NCBI GenBank assembly: GCA_015055965.1
Contig: SVHG01000004.1
Span: 62,001 to 126,000, forward strand
Length of the DNA stretch: 64,000 nt
Origin: Clostridiales bacterium
GTDB taxonomy: Bacteria > Bacillota > Clostridia > Christensenellales > Borkfalkiaceae
Reading direction: 5' to 3'
The notes beneath the pieces are model-generated. The model ran no database searches, had not been told where the DNA came from, and saw only the letters and a list, made by a program, of their open reading frames with translations. Shown one piece after another: positions 33,675 through 42,572 of the stretch. Position 1 is the first letter of the stretch. Every line of letters starts with the position of its first letter. Position numbers and translations under genes: made by a program.

Positions 33675-34996
33675 AACGTCCTCCCAAATAAATCGTAAGA
33701 ATTAGTTCTTGTTATTTTTACTTGATATTTTTCGCCTTGATTTATAACCTCGCCGTTGCCTGCGGTAAAGTACACCTTACCGTCTATATCGGGGGCTTGG
33801 AAATACGCCCTACCAACGAAGCATTGACGATCGTAATCTATTCCGTCACAGATAACCTCAACGGTTTTGCCTTTATACAAACTTAAATTTTCCTTAGAGA
33901 TGCTTTTTTGCACCGAGTATAACTGCTTAACTCTTTGGTTTTTAACCTTATTTTCTATTTGATTTGGCAATCTGTAAGCGGGAGTTCCTTCTTCCCTTGA
34001 ATAAGCAAAGAAGCCTGCATTTAGAAGTTTAGCTTCCTTAATAAAGTCAACTAAAATTTCAAAATCCTCTTGCGTTTCGCCGGGGAAGCCTGCAATAAAG
34101 GTAGACCTTAAAGCAATATTTGGAACACCTTCCTTTAGCTCCTTAATAAGCTTTAAATAGCTTTCGTGATTACCCTTTCTGTTCATTCTTTTAAGCACCG
34201 CAGAAGAGGCGTGCTGAAGGGGTATGTCTAGGTATTTAATAAGCTTAGGATTGTTGCGAAGCTCTTCTATAAGCTCGTTATCAATCATATCCGGGTAACA
34301 GTAAAGCAATCTTATACTCTCTATATTATCAAGCGCAGATAGCTTTCTTATAAGCTCACATAAGGCGGGCTTACCGTATAAATCATTACCGTAACGGGTT
34401 ACGTCCTGCGCAACTAAAATAAGCTCGCTAACCTCGCCTAATCCTTCCGCTTCAGCTATAAGCTCTTCCATAGGGTAAGAGAAATATTTACCCCTGATAG
34501 AAGGAATTAAACAGTACGTACATCTATTATTACAACCGTCTGCAATCTTTAAATAAGCGTAATGAAGAGGGGTTGTTAAATTTCTTTTTAAGCAGTTGGG
34601 ATTTTTACCCTTACCAACGTTATTAACCCTTTCGCCCTTGTAGCATCTTTCAACTACGTCGTTAAAGGTATCGTAGTCAAAAGTACCCATAAATCCGTCC
34701 ACTTCAGTTAAAGGCTCGTAGAGCTCTTCTATAAAGCGTTGGGGTAAACAGCCCGTCATAATTAGCTTTTCCAGCTTGCCGATTTCTTTATACTGACTGC
34801 ACTCAATAGCCGTTTCTATTGCTTCCTTTCTGGCGCTTTCTAAAAATGCACAGGTGTTAACTACTATTATTTGCGCTTCTTCTATTTCTGCGGTTATTTG
34901 ATATTTTTCTTCCGCCATAGCAAGAAGCTTTTCGCTATCAACCCTATTTTTATCGCACCCAAGCGAAATTACACCCAGCTTTTTCTTTTCGTTCAT
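33671..34996 (-). CDS. rimO: Ribosomal protein S12 methylthiotransferase RimO
   Basis: 441 residues. N-terminal UPF0004 domain with three Cys (ISLGCDKN, NTCAF, TGCLPQ), a radical SAM core with CNNRCTYC (about 150-157) carrying the second 4Fe-4S cluster, and a C-terminal TRAM domain (about 375-441). RimO adds a methylthio group to an Asp of ribosomal protein S12. The MiaB relative is distinguished by the LGCDKNRVDSE motif, which is RimO-like. ATG 34996, 14 bp after the FtsK-like gene, so translation is likely linked. Confidence 0.95.
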   Translation of the reverse strand: MNEKKKLGVISLGCDKNRVDSEKLLAMAEEKYQITAEIEEAQIIVVNTCAFLESARKEAIETAIECSQYKEIGKLEKLIMTGCLPQRFIEELYEPLTEVDGFMGTFDYDTFNDVVERCYKGERVNNVGKGKNPNCLKRNLTTPLHYAYLKIADGCNNRCTYCLIPSIRGKYFSYPMEELIAEAEGLGEVSELILVAQDVTRYGNDLYGKPALCELIRKLSALDNIESIRLLYCYPDMIDNELIEELRNNPKLIKYLDIPLQHASSAVLKRMNRKGNHESYLKLIKELKEGVPNIALRSTFIAGFPGETQEDFEILVDFIKEAKLLNAGFFAYSREEGTPAYRLPNQIENKVKNQRVKQLYSVQKSISKENLSLYKGKTVEVICDGIDYDRQCFVGRAYFQAPDIDGKVYFTAGNGEVINQGEKYQVKITRTNSYDLFGRTL

Positions 34997-35010
34997 AATA
35001 TATCACCAAA

Positions 35011-36495
35011 TTAAATTTCTTCGCCGAAAATTTCTTTAAACTGCTCTGCAGTAATTAACGGCTTATAACGAACTACCGTTCTTGTAAAAATATTTTTTTC
35101 ATGCTTAGAAATATATCCCTTTTGCACAAGTCTTTCTAAAATGGGATCGCCAATACTTGAATCAACCCTTAAAAAGTCATTCATATTCTGCACTATTTCT
35201 CCGCTTTTGCCGTGTAAAATTAAATATCTTAAATATTCCTTACAAATAAACTCGTCCTCGCCCAAAATGCGCGTTCTTCGCCCCATAGCGCCACTTTCTG
35301 CATTTACGCAAATAGCTTTATAGGCTTCTTCATACACTTCACCGGGCTGAGTTTTTAAATAGCTTACCAAGTTATTAAGCTCTTTGGGGGTAATAAAGCA
35401 AGGAAGCATTTCTATTAGCTTAGTGCCTTGCTTAACCATAACGCCGTCCTTATCGGTTAGCATATCGCCTATTCTTAAAGCGTGCCCAATTGCGTTATAA
35501 GCATCCGTAGCCGTGTTCATTGCAAAGCAAATAGCGTTGGTCGCTCTTGCTCTTATGCTGGGATCGTAAGGATCATGCATCACCGTTTGTGCGCTAAACA
35601 GGAAGGTAATACCCGTGTTTTGCGCCTTATCAAATAATTCCGTAAGTCTTTTAATAAGCTTTGCAGAATAAACGCCGTATTCTTTAAAAACGGCCATAAA
35701 GCTGTTAACAGCCAAAACTATATACGGTAGCTTTTGCTCATTCTTCTTGTTGTAAGCTGTTAAATTGCTAATTTTACTCTCTTCAAAAAGCTTTCTTCTT
35801 TTATCAACCTCTGCTTCAAGCCAATCAATAACGGGGTAAAAAAGATTAAAATCGTGAATGGTTTCCTTAAATATTGCGTGCGGAATACCGTTAAATTCAT
35901 TAAAATCCTCTTTCCCGTCGAAAACTATTAATTTAAGTAATTCCGGGGAATAGTTATAAACTAAATTTGCAAGTATACTTTTTAGTAAATAATCCGCCTG
36001 ATTTCCTAAAGAAGCGATAGTCGTTAAATAAAAACTATCTAACTGTTCGTAGTAAGGCTCGCCTTCAGGCGTGCAGTATAAGCTAACAACGCCGTCAAAT
36101 CCACCCTTTTGAGCCACCTTGTAAAACTGTAATCTTCTTCTGTTAAAATGCCAAACGGTAAATAAAAGACATTTACCCTTACTGTTAATATCAACAAATC
36201 CGCTAACACAAGAATCGCCGTTTATTTCACACGCTTCGTTCGCTATTTTTTGCAAAGTATCGTCAAGGTCAAACGTAAAGCCATCAAAGCTAACCAGCTT
36301 ATAAACGTACTGCGTTACGTTAAAATAAAACTTAACCTCTTCTAGCTCTGCAATTATTTCCTTTTCTACAAGAGCGGAATTGATATAGTTAAAGACCTTC
36401 TCCGTAACGGCTTCGTTTTGCTCAATCAATCTTTCGTCGTTTACCTTAGCGTTAAATAAGGAAATTTGGGGAGCAATATATTCATTTGTTTTCAT
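35011..36495 (-). CDS. FtsK/SpoIIIE-like protein lacking ATPase motifs
   Basis: 494 residues from ATG 36495 (an upstream TTG would add two). The protein aligns along its length with the motor part of the neighbouring FtsK: LANLVYNYSPELLKLIVFDGK corresponds to LISLIYKYSPEELRIILVDPK (compare in part), and the C-terminal winged helix ends ITAEQFKEIFGEE, like FtsK TKEQFEEIFGEPF. However, the Walker A GATGTGKS is replaced by ASLGNQAD (about 163-170), and Walker B IIIDEFADL by IVLAVNSFM. There are no membrane helices. So it is probably a pseudo-translocase without ATP hydrolysis, perhaps a partner or regulator of FtsK. No frameshift or stop interrupts it, and it sits 51 bp downstream of ftsK in the same operon. 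Confidence 0.85.
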   Translation of the reverse strand: MKTNEYIAPQISLFNAKVNDERLIEQNEAVTEKVFNYINSALVEKEIIAELEEVKFYFNVTQYVYKLVSFDGFTFDLDDTLQKIANEACEINGDSCVSGFVDINSKGKCLLFTVWHFNRRRLQFYKVAQKGGFDGVVSLYCTPEGEPYYEQLDSFYLTTIASLGNQADYLLKSILANLVYNYSPELLKLIVFDGKEDFNEFNGIPHAIFKETIHDFNLFYPVIDWLEAEVDKRRKLFEESKISNLTAYNKKNEQKLPYIVLAVNSFMAVFKEYGVYSAKLIKRLTELFDKAQNTGITFLFSAQTVMHDPYDPSIRARATNAICFAMNTATDAYNAIGHALRIGDMLTDKDGVMVKQGTKLIEMLPCFITPKELNNLVSYLKTQPGEVYEEAYKAICVNAESGAMGRRTRILGEDEFICKEYLRYLILHGKSGEIVQNMNDFLRVDSSIGDPILERLVQKGYISKHEKNIFTRTVVRYKPLITAEQFKEIFGEEI

Positions 36496-36552
36496 ATTCA
36501 ACCTACCTTTCCTTATTTTTGCTAATCTTGTAACTTATAAATTTCGTATTTT

Positions 36553-39500
36553 TTAAAACGGCTCGCCAAAAATCTCTTCAAACTGTTCTTTAGTCATGAA
36601 AATTTTTCTGGTTTTATTGTCTATCGCTTCAGAAACGAAGCCCCTTTCAACCAAGGTGTCAATAAGCTTACCCGCCTTTGGGAAGCCTATTCCAAGCTTT
36701 CTTTGCATACCTGAAATACTGATATTATTGGTGGATATAGCAAGGCGCATAGCGCGTTTAATAAGCTCGTCATCTGACTTAGCAGCGCCACCGGCTTCCC
36801 CACCGCCTGAGCTTTCGCTAACGGCTGAAGAGGTATCCTCCGTTTGAGCGCCCTTAATAATCTTTTCAAGAGCAAGCTCGTCGTAATAGCTTTCGTTATT
36901 TTCCTTGATATATCTGCAAACCCTTTCTATTTCAGGGGTATCTACGAAACAGCCCTGAGCACGCTCTGCGCTGGGCATAGTGCTAGTTCTAAATAGCACG
37001 TCACCCCTACCAAGAAGCTTATCTGCGCCCGCTTCGCCCATGATAACCATAGCGTCCGTGGGGCTAGACATCTTGAATGCGATACGTGAGGTAAAGTTAG
37101 TTTTAATAGAGCCTTCCATAATATCCGCAGAAGGACGTTGCGTTGCCATTATTAGGTGAATACCCGCAGCTCTTGCCTTTGCTGCAAGTCTGCTAATCTT
37201 ATTTTCCATAAGCTTTCTTTCGCTACTTGAATTCATAAGGTCGGCAAACTCGTCTATAATAATCAACAGCTTGGGTATCTTTTTACCCTTCTTCTTTTCC
37301 ATATAGGCGTTGTATTCTTCAATATTCTTAGCAAGCACCTCGTTGAGCTTTTGATAACGCTCTTCCATTTCCTGAACGGCCCATTCAAGCATAGAACAAA
37401 CCTTGGCGTTATCTGTAAAAATCTCGTTAAACATAAGGTTAGGAATGCCCCTGAATATAGAAAATTCAACCACCTTGGGGTCTACTAGAATAATTCTAAG
37501 CTCTTCCGGACTGTATTTGTAAATAAGGCTTATTAGCAAGGTGTTTAAGAATACGCTCTTACCCGTACCGGTTGCGCCCGCAACTAAAAGGTGGGGCATC
37601 TTTGAAATATCTAATATAACCGGTCTGCCAACTATATCTTGACCTAAACAGAAGGATAAGCTTGACTGCTTTGCAGTTTTAAACTCTCTGGATTCAATTA
37701 AGCCCTTAAGTCCAACCGTTGCAGGACTTGCGTTAGGCACTTCTATACCTATTCTGGAAGTTCCCTGAATGGGCGCAACGAGTCTAATCTTATCACGCGC
37801 GGCAATCCAAAGGTTTAAGTCCTCGTACTTTTCTAAAATTCGCTTTACTGATACCGTGGGGGGTATAGAAAGCTCAAAACGGGTAATTGCAGGACCGTAC
37901 TTGATATCTTCAATAGTGGCTTCTATATTACCGTTTTTAAGTATCGCGCAAATGGTTTCCGCTCTCTTTAACTGCTCTGCTTCGTTTCTTTCCGCTTCTT
38001 CCTTATCAACGCGGTAATCAAGAAGTAGATTAATGGGCGGGAATGCGTATTTATAATTTTTGGGTATGTTATCTATGGGGTTAATAAACTGATTTTCCGC
38101 AGGAATATCGTTCATTGAAATTTGTCTTCCGCGAATGGGACTGCTACCGCCGGTTACCGAGCTTTGCGCAGGCGTGGGCGCGCTATGCGTAGGCGTGCTT
38201 GCCGTGGGCGCGGGACTAGACGGAGTTGAATGAGCCCTATCCCTACCAAGAGTGACCTTTTTATTCTTTTCTTCAGCAGAGAAAAACGATCCGCCGAATA
38301 ACGCTCCGCCGTCGCCGTTGTAATCGGGCGTGGGTTCGGTTTTTGGGGTAGGCTTATCGCTAACGAAACCAACGCTTTGCGTTGTTTCTACACCTTCTTC
38401 ACTTGAATTAACGGTTGTAAAGGCGCTTTCTTCACGAATAGCGCGCGTTACAGGGTTAAGACCAAAGGTCGTTTGCTCTTCGATAGGCTCATCAATCGAT
38501 TGTTCGCCCATTCTATCCTTTCCACTATCAACTTCTGCAGTAGGTCTATCGTTACCAAAACCGCGAGTATCTCTACCAAAGTCCCCTTCTCCACGGCTAT
38601 CTCTGCCGTAGTCAAAGCCGGTGCGAGTGTTACGCTCTTCACTTCCGTAGCTTGAAGGATTACCGCTATCTCTTCCGAAGTCTGCGGGGTTACGGCTATC
38701 TCTTCCGTAGTCGCCTTCTCCACCGCGAGCATCTCTACCAAAATCCGTTCCTCCGCGACTATCTCTTTCGTAATCAAAGCCGGTGCGAGTGTTTCGCTCT
38801 TCACTTCCGTAGCTTGAAGGATTACCGCTATCTCTTCCGTAAGTAGCGGGGTTACGGCTATCTCTTCCGTAGTCGCCTTCGCCACCGCGAGCATCTCTAC
38901 CAAAATCCGTTCCTCCGCGACTATCCCTGCTAAAATCGCCATCTCTACGGGAAAGACCTGAAGAAAATCTGCTAACGTTATAACCGTTATCGCTTTCCGT
39001 TGAAGAGCTATAAGAGCCGTTTGAAAAATCGCCCTCACCACGACCTGCCATACGGTCAAAGGGGGTTATTCTTTCGCCCGATTTACCACGCGTATTGAAA
39101 ACGTAAATATCCTTTTCGGGCTCGGAAACGTCGATATCCATTTTTTCCTCGTAAGAAGGAACTCTAGTGGAATTATCCCTACCAACGGGATTTACAAAAC
39201 CTCTGCCCGATTGCTCATAGGGGGCTTTAACGAATTCCGTCTTTTTATCTATATCCGCTTCGTAATCCTTGCGGTAAGATGATGAAGGCTGTAAGGGATT
39301 AGAATAAGGCTCTCTTACCGTGGAAGGATTAAAGGCAGAGCCACCGAAAAGCACCTTTACGTTTGATTTGCCGTTCTTCCTTTCTTCAGGGGTTTTCTTT
39401 TCAAAATCTCCACCGCCAAATATAACCGTTCTACGAGGCTTACCTTCAAAAGGCTGGCTATTAACCGCAAAGGGCTCTGAGCTTACGGCAAAGGGTTCTT

Positions 39501-40152
39501 TATCGTCTTCGCCGTTAAAATCTTCATTTTCTAACTGCGCTTTACTTATTTTCTTTACTTTTTTATCTTTCTTTTCAGTTTTTTCAGTTTCGTTAGCTTG
39601 TGAGCTTTCTATTAACTCAAGAATTTTGTTTCGTGATAAAAATACCGTAATAACCGCTAACGCCAAGCCGTAAACAACGTACGCCCCAACGGGACTAATA
39701 AAGGTTGCAACGGGGCTTGCAATTAACCCCAAGAATGCGCCACCGGAAGCGCAAGCCGTAAGTGAATAACCGCTGTTATAGCAAATAGCTAAATATTCGT
39801 TAAACTCAGTTAAAACGGGAGTTCTTACCGTTTGTGCAAGCAACCCTATGAATAAAGCGTAAAGGGTAAAATATTTTGCAAACCTTTTTGCGCCTTGATT
39901 TTGAAGCTTAAAGCCTATTAAAGCCTTAACGCCAATAAACGCGCCTGCTAAAAGTATAGGAAATGCCAAATAACCAAAAATACCAAGGAAAAAGCTTGCT
40001 ACCGTATTACCTATATCGCCAAAAATAGCGTCGCCCGTTACCAAGCATAAAAAAGACAATACGCAAAGAAGCGCAAGTGCCAAACCGAACACTTCCGCTG
40101 TAAAAAATACTGATATTAAACTTGGTTTTTTGTTTTTTCTTTCCTTTGCCAC
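36553..40152 (-). CDS. ftsK: DNA translocase FtsK/SpoIIIE
   Basis: 1199 residues, larger than the usual 750-900. Four or five membrane helices (about 15-175) are followed by a long charged linker (about 185-690) containing two 54-residue near-identical repeats rich in Gly, Asp, Arg and Ser (about 397-530). The alpha/beta motor follows with Walker A GATGTGKS (about 855-862), Walker B LLIIIDEFADLM (about 975), and the GMQRKLGIGFPKAG gamma winged helix (about 1130-1199) that reads oriented DNA sites. It pumps chromosome ends through the division septum. A sigma-A promoter lies about 95 bp upstream. It heads an operon with the FtsK-like gene, rimO, pgsA and cinA. Confidence 0.96.
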   Translation of the reverse strand: MAKERKNKKPSLISVFFTAEVFGLALALLCVLSFLCLVTGDAIFGDIGNTVASFFLGIFGYLAFPILLAGAFIGVKALIGFKLQNQGAKRFAKYFTLYALFIGLLAQTVRTPVLTEFNEYLAICYNSGYSLTACASGGAFLGLIASPVATFISPVGAYVVYGLALAVITVFLSRNKILELIESSQANETEKTEKKDKKVKKISKAQLENEDFNGEDDKEPFAVSSEPFAVNSQPFEGKPRRTVIFGGGDFEKKTPEERKNGKSNVKVLFGGSAFNPSTVREPYSNPLQPSSSYRKDYEADIDKKTEFVKAPYEQSGRGFVNPVGRDNSTRVPSYEEKMDIDVSEPEKDIYVFNTRGKSGERITPFDRMAGRGEGDFSNGSYSSSTESDNGYNVSRFSSGLSRRDGDFSRDSRGGTDFGRDARGGEGDYGRDSRNPATYGRDSGNPSSYGSEERNTRTGFDYERDSRGGTDFGRDARGGEGDYGRDSRNPADFGRDSGNPSSYGSEERNTRTGFDYGRDSRGEGDFGRDTRGFGNDRPTAEVDSGKDRMGEQSIDEPIEEQTTFGLNPVTRAIREESAFTTVNSSEEGVETTQSVGFVSDKPTPKTEPTPDYNGDGGALFGGSFFSAEEKNKKVTLGRDRAHSTPSSPAPTASTPTHSAPTPAQSSVTGGSSPIRGRQISMNDIPAENQFINPIDNIPKNYKYAFPPINLLLDYRVDKEEAERNEAEQLKRAETICAILKNGNIEATIEDIKYGPAITRFELSIPPTVSVKRILEKYEDLNLWIAARDKIRLVAPIQGTSRIGIEVPNASPATVGLKGLIESREFKTAKQSSLSFCLGQDIVGRPVILDISKMPHLLVAGATGTGKSVFLNTLLISLIYKYSPEELRIILVDPKVVEFSIFRGIPNLMFNEIFTDNAKVCSMLEWAVQEMEERYQKLNEVLAKNIEEYNAYMEKKKGKKIPKLLIIIDEFADLMNSSSERKLMENKISRLAAKARAAGIHLIMATQRPSADIMEGSIKTNFTSRIAFKMSSPTDAMVIMGEAGADKLLGRGDVLFRTSTMPSAERAQGCFVDTPEIERVCRYIKENNESYYDELALEKIIKGAQTEDTSSAVSESSGGGEAGGAAKSDDELIKRAMRLAISTNNISISGMQRKLGIGFPKAGKLIDTLVERGFVSEAIDNKTRKIFMTKEQFEEIFGEPF
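38560..38945 (-). repeat. 162-bp tandem repeat in the ftsK linker
   Basis: The segment CCACCGCGAGC starts at 38720 and recurs at 38882, a period of 162 bp or 54 codons. The two full units differ at few positions and extend into a degenerate partial copy; they encode repeated GRDSRGG/GRDSGNPSSYG units. Confidence 0.85.
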
Positions 40153-40209
40153 TCTTATACCCCCGCCTAACCAAAGTCCTTTTGCTTACTAGCTTACTTG
40201 CCAAAAAGA

Positions 40210-40223
40210 CCGTGCGCGCACGG
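40210..40223. promoter_or_regulatory. GC-rich palindrome in the ftsK leader
   Basis: CCGTGCGCGCACGG, a perfect 14-bp palindrome in AT-rich surroundings, about 25 bp downstream of the predicted -10. It could be an operator. Confidence 0.5.
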
Positions 40224-40246
40224 CGCGTTAATTATATATTATAATT

Positions 40247-40275
40247 AGTATAACATAGTTTTTAATTAAGAGCAA
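40247..40275 (-). promoter_or_regulatory. Promoter of the ftsK operon
   Basis: Minus strand: TTGCTC (40275-40270), 17-bp spacer, TATACT (40252-40247). Confidence 0.65.
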
Positions 40276-40440
40276 CAAATTTGCGCTCTTTTTTTTAGCG
40301 TTTTTTATATTTTTTTCGCAATCTTCTTCCTTAATGGAAGAAATTTGCTAAATTATTTGCTGGCGTGAGTTTAAAAACAAAACCCGCAAAAAACATATAA
40401 AAACGGCTCGTTAACCAATAAAAACAAGCAAAAAGTAGGG
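40276..40440. other. Intergenic stretch upstream of ftsK
   Basis: Part of a 400-bp gap (40153-40552). Outside the promoter, palindrome, terminator and two motif copies listed here, I see no gene or clear signal. Confidence 0.5.
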
Positions 40441-40455
40441 CTATAAGTGGATTAA
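40441..40455 (-). repeat. Dispersed motif copy, one mismatch
   Basis: Minus strand reads TTAATCC-ACT-TATAG followed by CCCTACTTTTT. Together with the copy at 40532 it forms an inverted pair around the M3-gene terminator. Confidence 0.55.
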
Positions 40456-40471
40456 TCACTATTTCGGGTAT

Positions 40472-40508
40472 AAAAAACGCCCAAAACGGAGTTTTTCCGC
40501 TTGGGCGT
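40472..40508 (-). terminator. Terminator of the M3 oligopeptidase gene
   Basis: ACGCCCAA-GCGGA (40508-40496) pairs with TCCG-TTTTGGGCGT (40490-40477) and is followed by a run of T on the minus strand. Confidence 0.88.
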
Positions 40509-40531
40509 AATTATTTTTAACAAAAGTGCTA

Positions 40532-40546
40532 ATAATCGACTTATAG
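40532..40546 (+). repeat. Dispersed motif copy, one mismatch
   Basis: ATAATCG-ACT-TATAG, 6 bp beyond the 3' end of the M3 gene. Confidence 0.6.
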
Positions 40547-40552
40547 AGCCAC

Positions 40553-42238
40553 TTATTTGCTTAATTCTTTTAAAATCTCTTCTGATTTTTGAGCTACTTC
40601 CCTTAACGCTCCTTCCTTAAAGGGTGAATTAATACCTGCTTCTTCCAGCATTTCAGTAAAGAATTTAGTTCCACCGTAAGAGGTAAATTTGAAGTATGCT
40701 TCTAACGCTTTATCGTAATCCTCTAATGATTTAAACAAGAATTGAAGAGCGTTTGCCTGAGCTAAGCAGTAATCAATATAGTAGAAGGGTGATTCAAAGA
40801 TGTGCATTTGATATTGCCAACGAGTACCCTTTTCAAAATAGGTCATACCCTTTGCGTTCATATAGGGACGGAAGGTTGCTTCCAGCTTATTCCATTCTTC
40901 ATTTCTTTGCGCGGGAGTTAAATCGGGATTTTCGTAAACGACGTGTTGAAATGCGTCAACGATAATACCGTAGGTTAAGAAGGATAAGTTATCAAATAAG
41001 TGCTTATACTTGTAATCCTTTGCTCTATCACCAAAGAACTTATCCATAAAGCGCCAGCAGAAGCATTCCATACTCATAGAGTGAGTTTCTGCAGTTTCCA
41101 TACCTAAGCTCGCTTCGGGATCGTGATCGTAAACGAAGCTTAAATAGCTTGCAAACGCGTGGCCGGCTTCGTGAGTTAAAACGTCAACGTCGCCCGAAGT
41201 TCCGTTAAAGTTAGCAAGTATAAATGGCTGTTTATACTTAGAAAATTCAGTACAGTATCCACCGCCCCACTTACCTTCTCTTGAAAGAACGTCAAAGGCG
41301 TCGTTTTCTATCATCATATCAATAAACGCGCCGGTAGACTCGCTCATTTCGTGATACATAGCTCTACCCGCTTCAAACATTTGCTTATCGTCTAAAATAG
41401 GCTGAGGATCGCCTTCTGCAAAGCAAACGCCGTAATCGTAAAGCTTCATTTCGTCAATACCCATTTGTTTAGCGCGTTCAGTACGCATTCTGGTAACCAC
41501 GGGAACGATATCTTCTAATATGTTTTTACGGAATTTTTCTATGTGAGTTCTATCGTAGCAAATTCTACCCATTCTGTGGTAGCCAAGCTCTACGTAGTTG
41601 CTATAGCCCATCTTTTTAGCCATGCGGTCACGCACCTTTACGAGTCTATCGTAAACGCCGTCTAAAAAGTCTGCGTGCACTTCTAATGTTTTACCAAAGG
41701 CTTCGTAAGCCTCTCTTCTGGTTTCCCTATCTGCATCCTCCATATATTTACGTAAAATGGTAAGGGGCATTTTTTCACCACGAAATTCTATCGTAAGCTC
41801 ACTCATAAACTGTGAATATTCGTTACATACCGCGCTTTCTTCCTGCATTTCGGGAATAATTCTTTCATCCAAGGATTTTAAAGTAACCTCATAATTTTTA
41901 TAAACGGGCGCGGGTAATAGCTTTTGCACCTCTTCCTTAAAGGGCGTGTTCATCATTGCCTGAGTATATTCAATTTGAACACCTGAAAGAAGGGGCATGT
42001 TTTGTTCGTAATATTCCTTTTCCCCTTTATAAAAATCATCTTTGGTATTACAAGACCAACGCATATAAGAAAGAGCGCTTTGAGTGCCCATTTCTTCCAT
42101 TTCTTTCATTAAAACCTTTCTTGCATCAAGCACCTCTTGAGCGCTTTTTGCATTCTTAATTGCTTCTATTGCCACGTCAAACGCCTGTTTTGCGCGCTCA
42201 ACCTCGTATCTGGCATAAGGTAAATCACGTACTTTCAT
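40553..42238 (-). CDS. M3 family oligoendopeptidase
   Basis: 561 residues, the usual PepF size. The zinc site HEAGHAF lies at about 350-356, with the downstream ETAETHSMSMECF stretch supplying the glutamate ligand. The C-terminal half contains the family's Tyr/His substrate loop (YHRMGRICYDR near 215 and YFEKGTRWQYQ near 505). It has no signal peptide and cuts short peptides in the cytoplasm. AAGGAG precedes the ATG. It is separated from acpP by that gene's terminator, so it probably has its own promoter or relies on read-through. Confidence 0.95.
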   Translation of the reverse strand: MKVRDLPYARYEVERAKQAFDVAIEAIKNAKSAQEVLDARKVLMKEMEEMGTQSALSYMRWSCNTKDDFYKGEKEYYEQNMPLLSGVQIEYTQAMMNTPFKEEVQKLLPAPVYKNYEVTLKSLDERIIPEMQEESAVCNEYSQFMSELTIEFRGEKMPLTILRKYMEDADRETRREAYEAFGKTLEVHADFLDGVYDRLVKVRDRMAKKMGYSNYVELGYHRMGRICYDRTHIEKFRKNILEDIVPVVTRMRTERAKQMGIDEMKLYDYGVCFAEGDPQPILDDKQMFEAGRAMYHEMSESTGAFIDMMIENDAFDVLSREGKWGGGYCTEFSKYKQPFILANFNGTSGDVDVLTHEAGHAFASYLSFVYDHDPEASLGMETAETHSMSMECFCWRFMDKFFGDRAKDYKYKHLFDNLSFLTYGIIVDAFQHVVYENPDLTPAQRNEEWNKLEATFRPYMNAKGMTYFEKGTRWQYQMHIFESPFYYIDYCLAQANALQFLFKSLEDYDKALEAYFKFTSYGGTKFFTEMLEEAGINSPFKEGALREVAQKSEEILKELSK

Positions 42239-42259
42239 AAAAGTTCTCCTTTTAATAGT

Positions 42260-42284
42260 TAAAAAGGGGCATTACTGCCCCTTC
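42260..42284 (-). terminator. Terminator of acpP
   Basis: AAGGGGCA (42284-42277) pairs with TGCCCCTT (42270-42263) and is followed by T-rich sequence on the minus strand. Confidence 0.85.
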
Positions 42285-42296
42285 TTAATATCGCTA

Positions 42297-42524
42297 TTAT
42301 TTATTTTCAATAAGCTTAACGATGTCGCCAACAGTTTTTAATTCTGCAGCCTGTTCATCAGAAATTTCTACACCGTATTCTTTTTCAAGGTCTAAAAGCA
42401 TTTCTACAACGTCTAAAGAGTCAGCTCCTAAATCCTTAATAATTTCACTTTCAGGGGTGATTGACGCCTTATCAACGCCAAGCTGTTCAGCCATAAGTGA
42501 TGCGATTTTTTCGAATGTATTCAT
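42297..42524 (-). CDS. acpP: Acyl carrier protein
   Basis: 75 residues, acidic, four-helix. The phosphopantetheine attachment site is Ser36 in GADSLDVVEM. It carries growing acyl chains in fatty acid synthesis. AGGAGGA lies 8 bp before the ATG. It appears to be a single-gene unit with its own promoter (42573-42601), a 14-bp palindrome in its leader and a terminator. No other fatty acid synthesis genes are near; CoaD, which makes the CoA precursor of its prosthetic group, is encoded at 23665. Confidence 0.98.
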   Translation of the reverse strand: MNTFEKIASLMAEQLGVDKASITPESEIIKDLGADSLDVVEMLLDLEKEYGVEISDEQAAELKTVGDIVKLIENK

Positions 42525-42543
42525 AATAATTTAATCCTCCTCG

Positions 42544-42557
42544 ACTGCTTAAGCAGT
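42544..42557. promoter_or_regulatory. Palindrome in the acpP leader
   Basis: ACTGCTTAAGCAGT, a perfect 14-bp palindrome between the predicted start of transcription and the ribosome binding site; candidate operator or mRNA hairpin. Confidence 0.5.
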
Positions 42558-42572
42558 TTAAGTTATAAATCA

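Noticed and set aside
35011..36495. FtsK-like gene as a pseudogene of ftsK
   Set aside because: It has no stops or frameshifts over 494 codons, has a plausible start, and keeps the C-terminal winged helix, so decay is not supported.
38448..39059. 203-residue reading frame on the minus strand within ftsK
   Set aside because: It is an alternative frame of the ftsK linker repeats, with low-complexity composition and no ribosome binding site; an artefact of the repeated GC-richer sequence.
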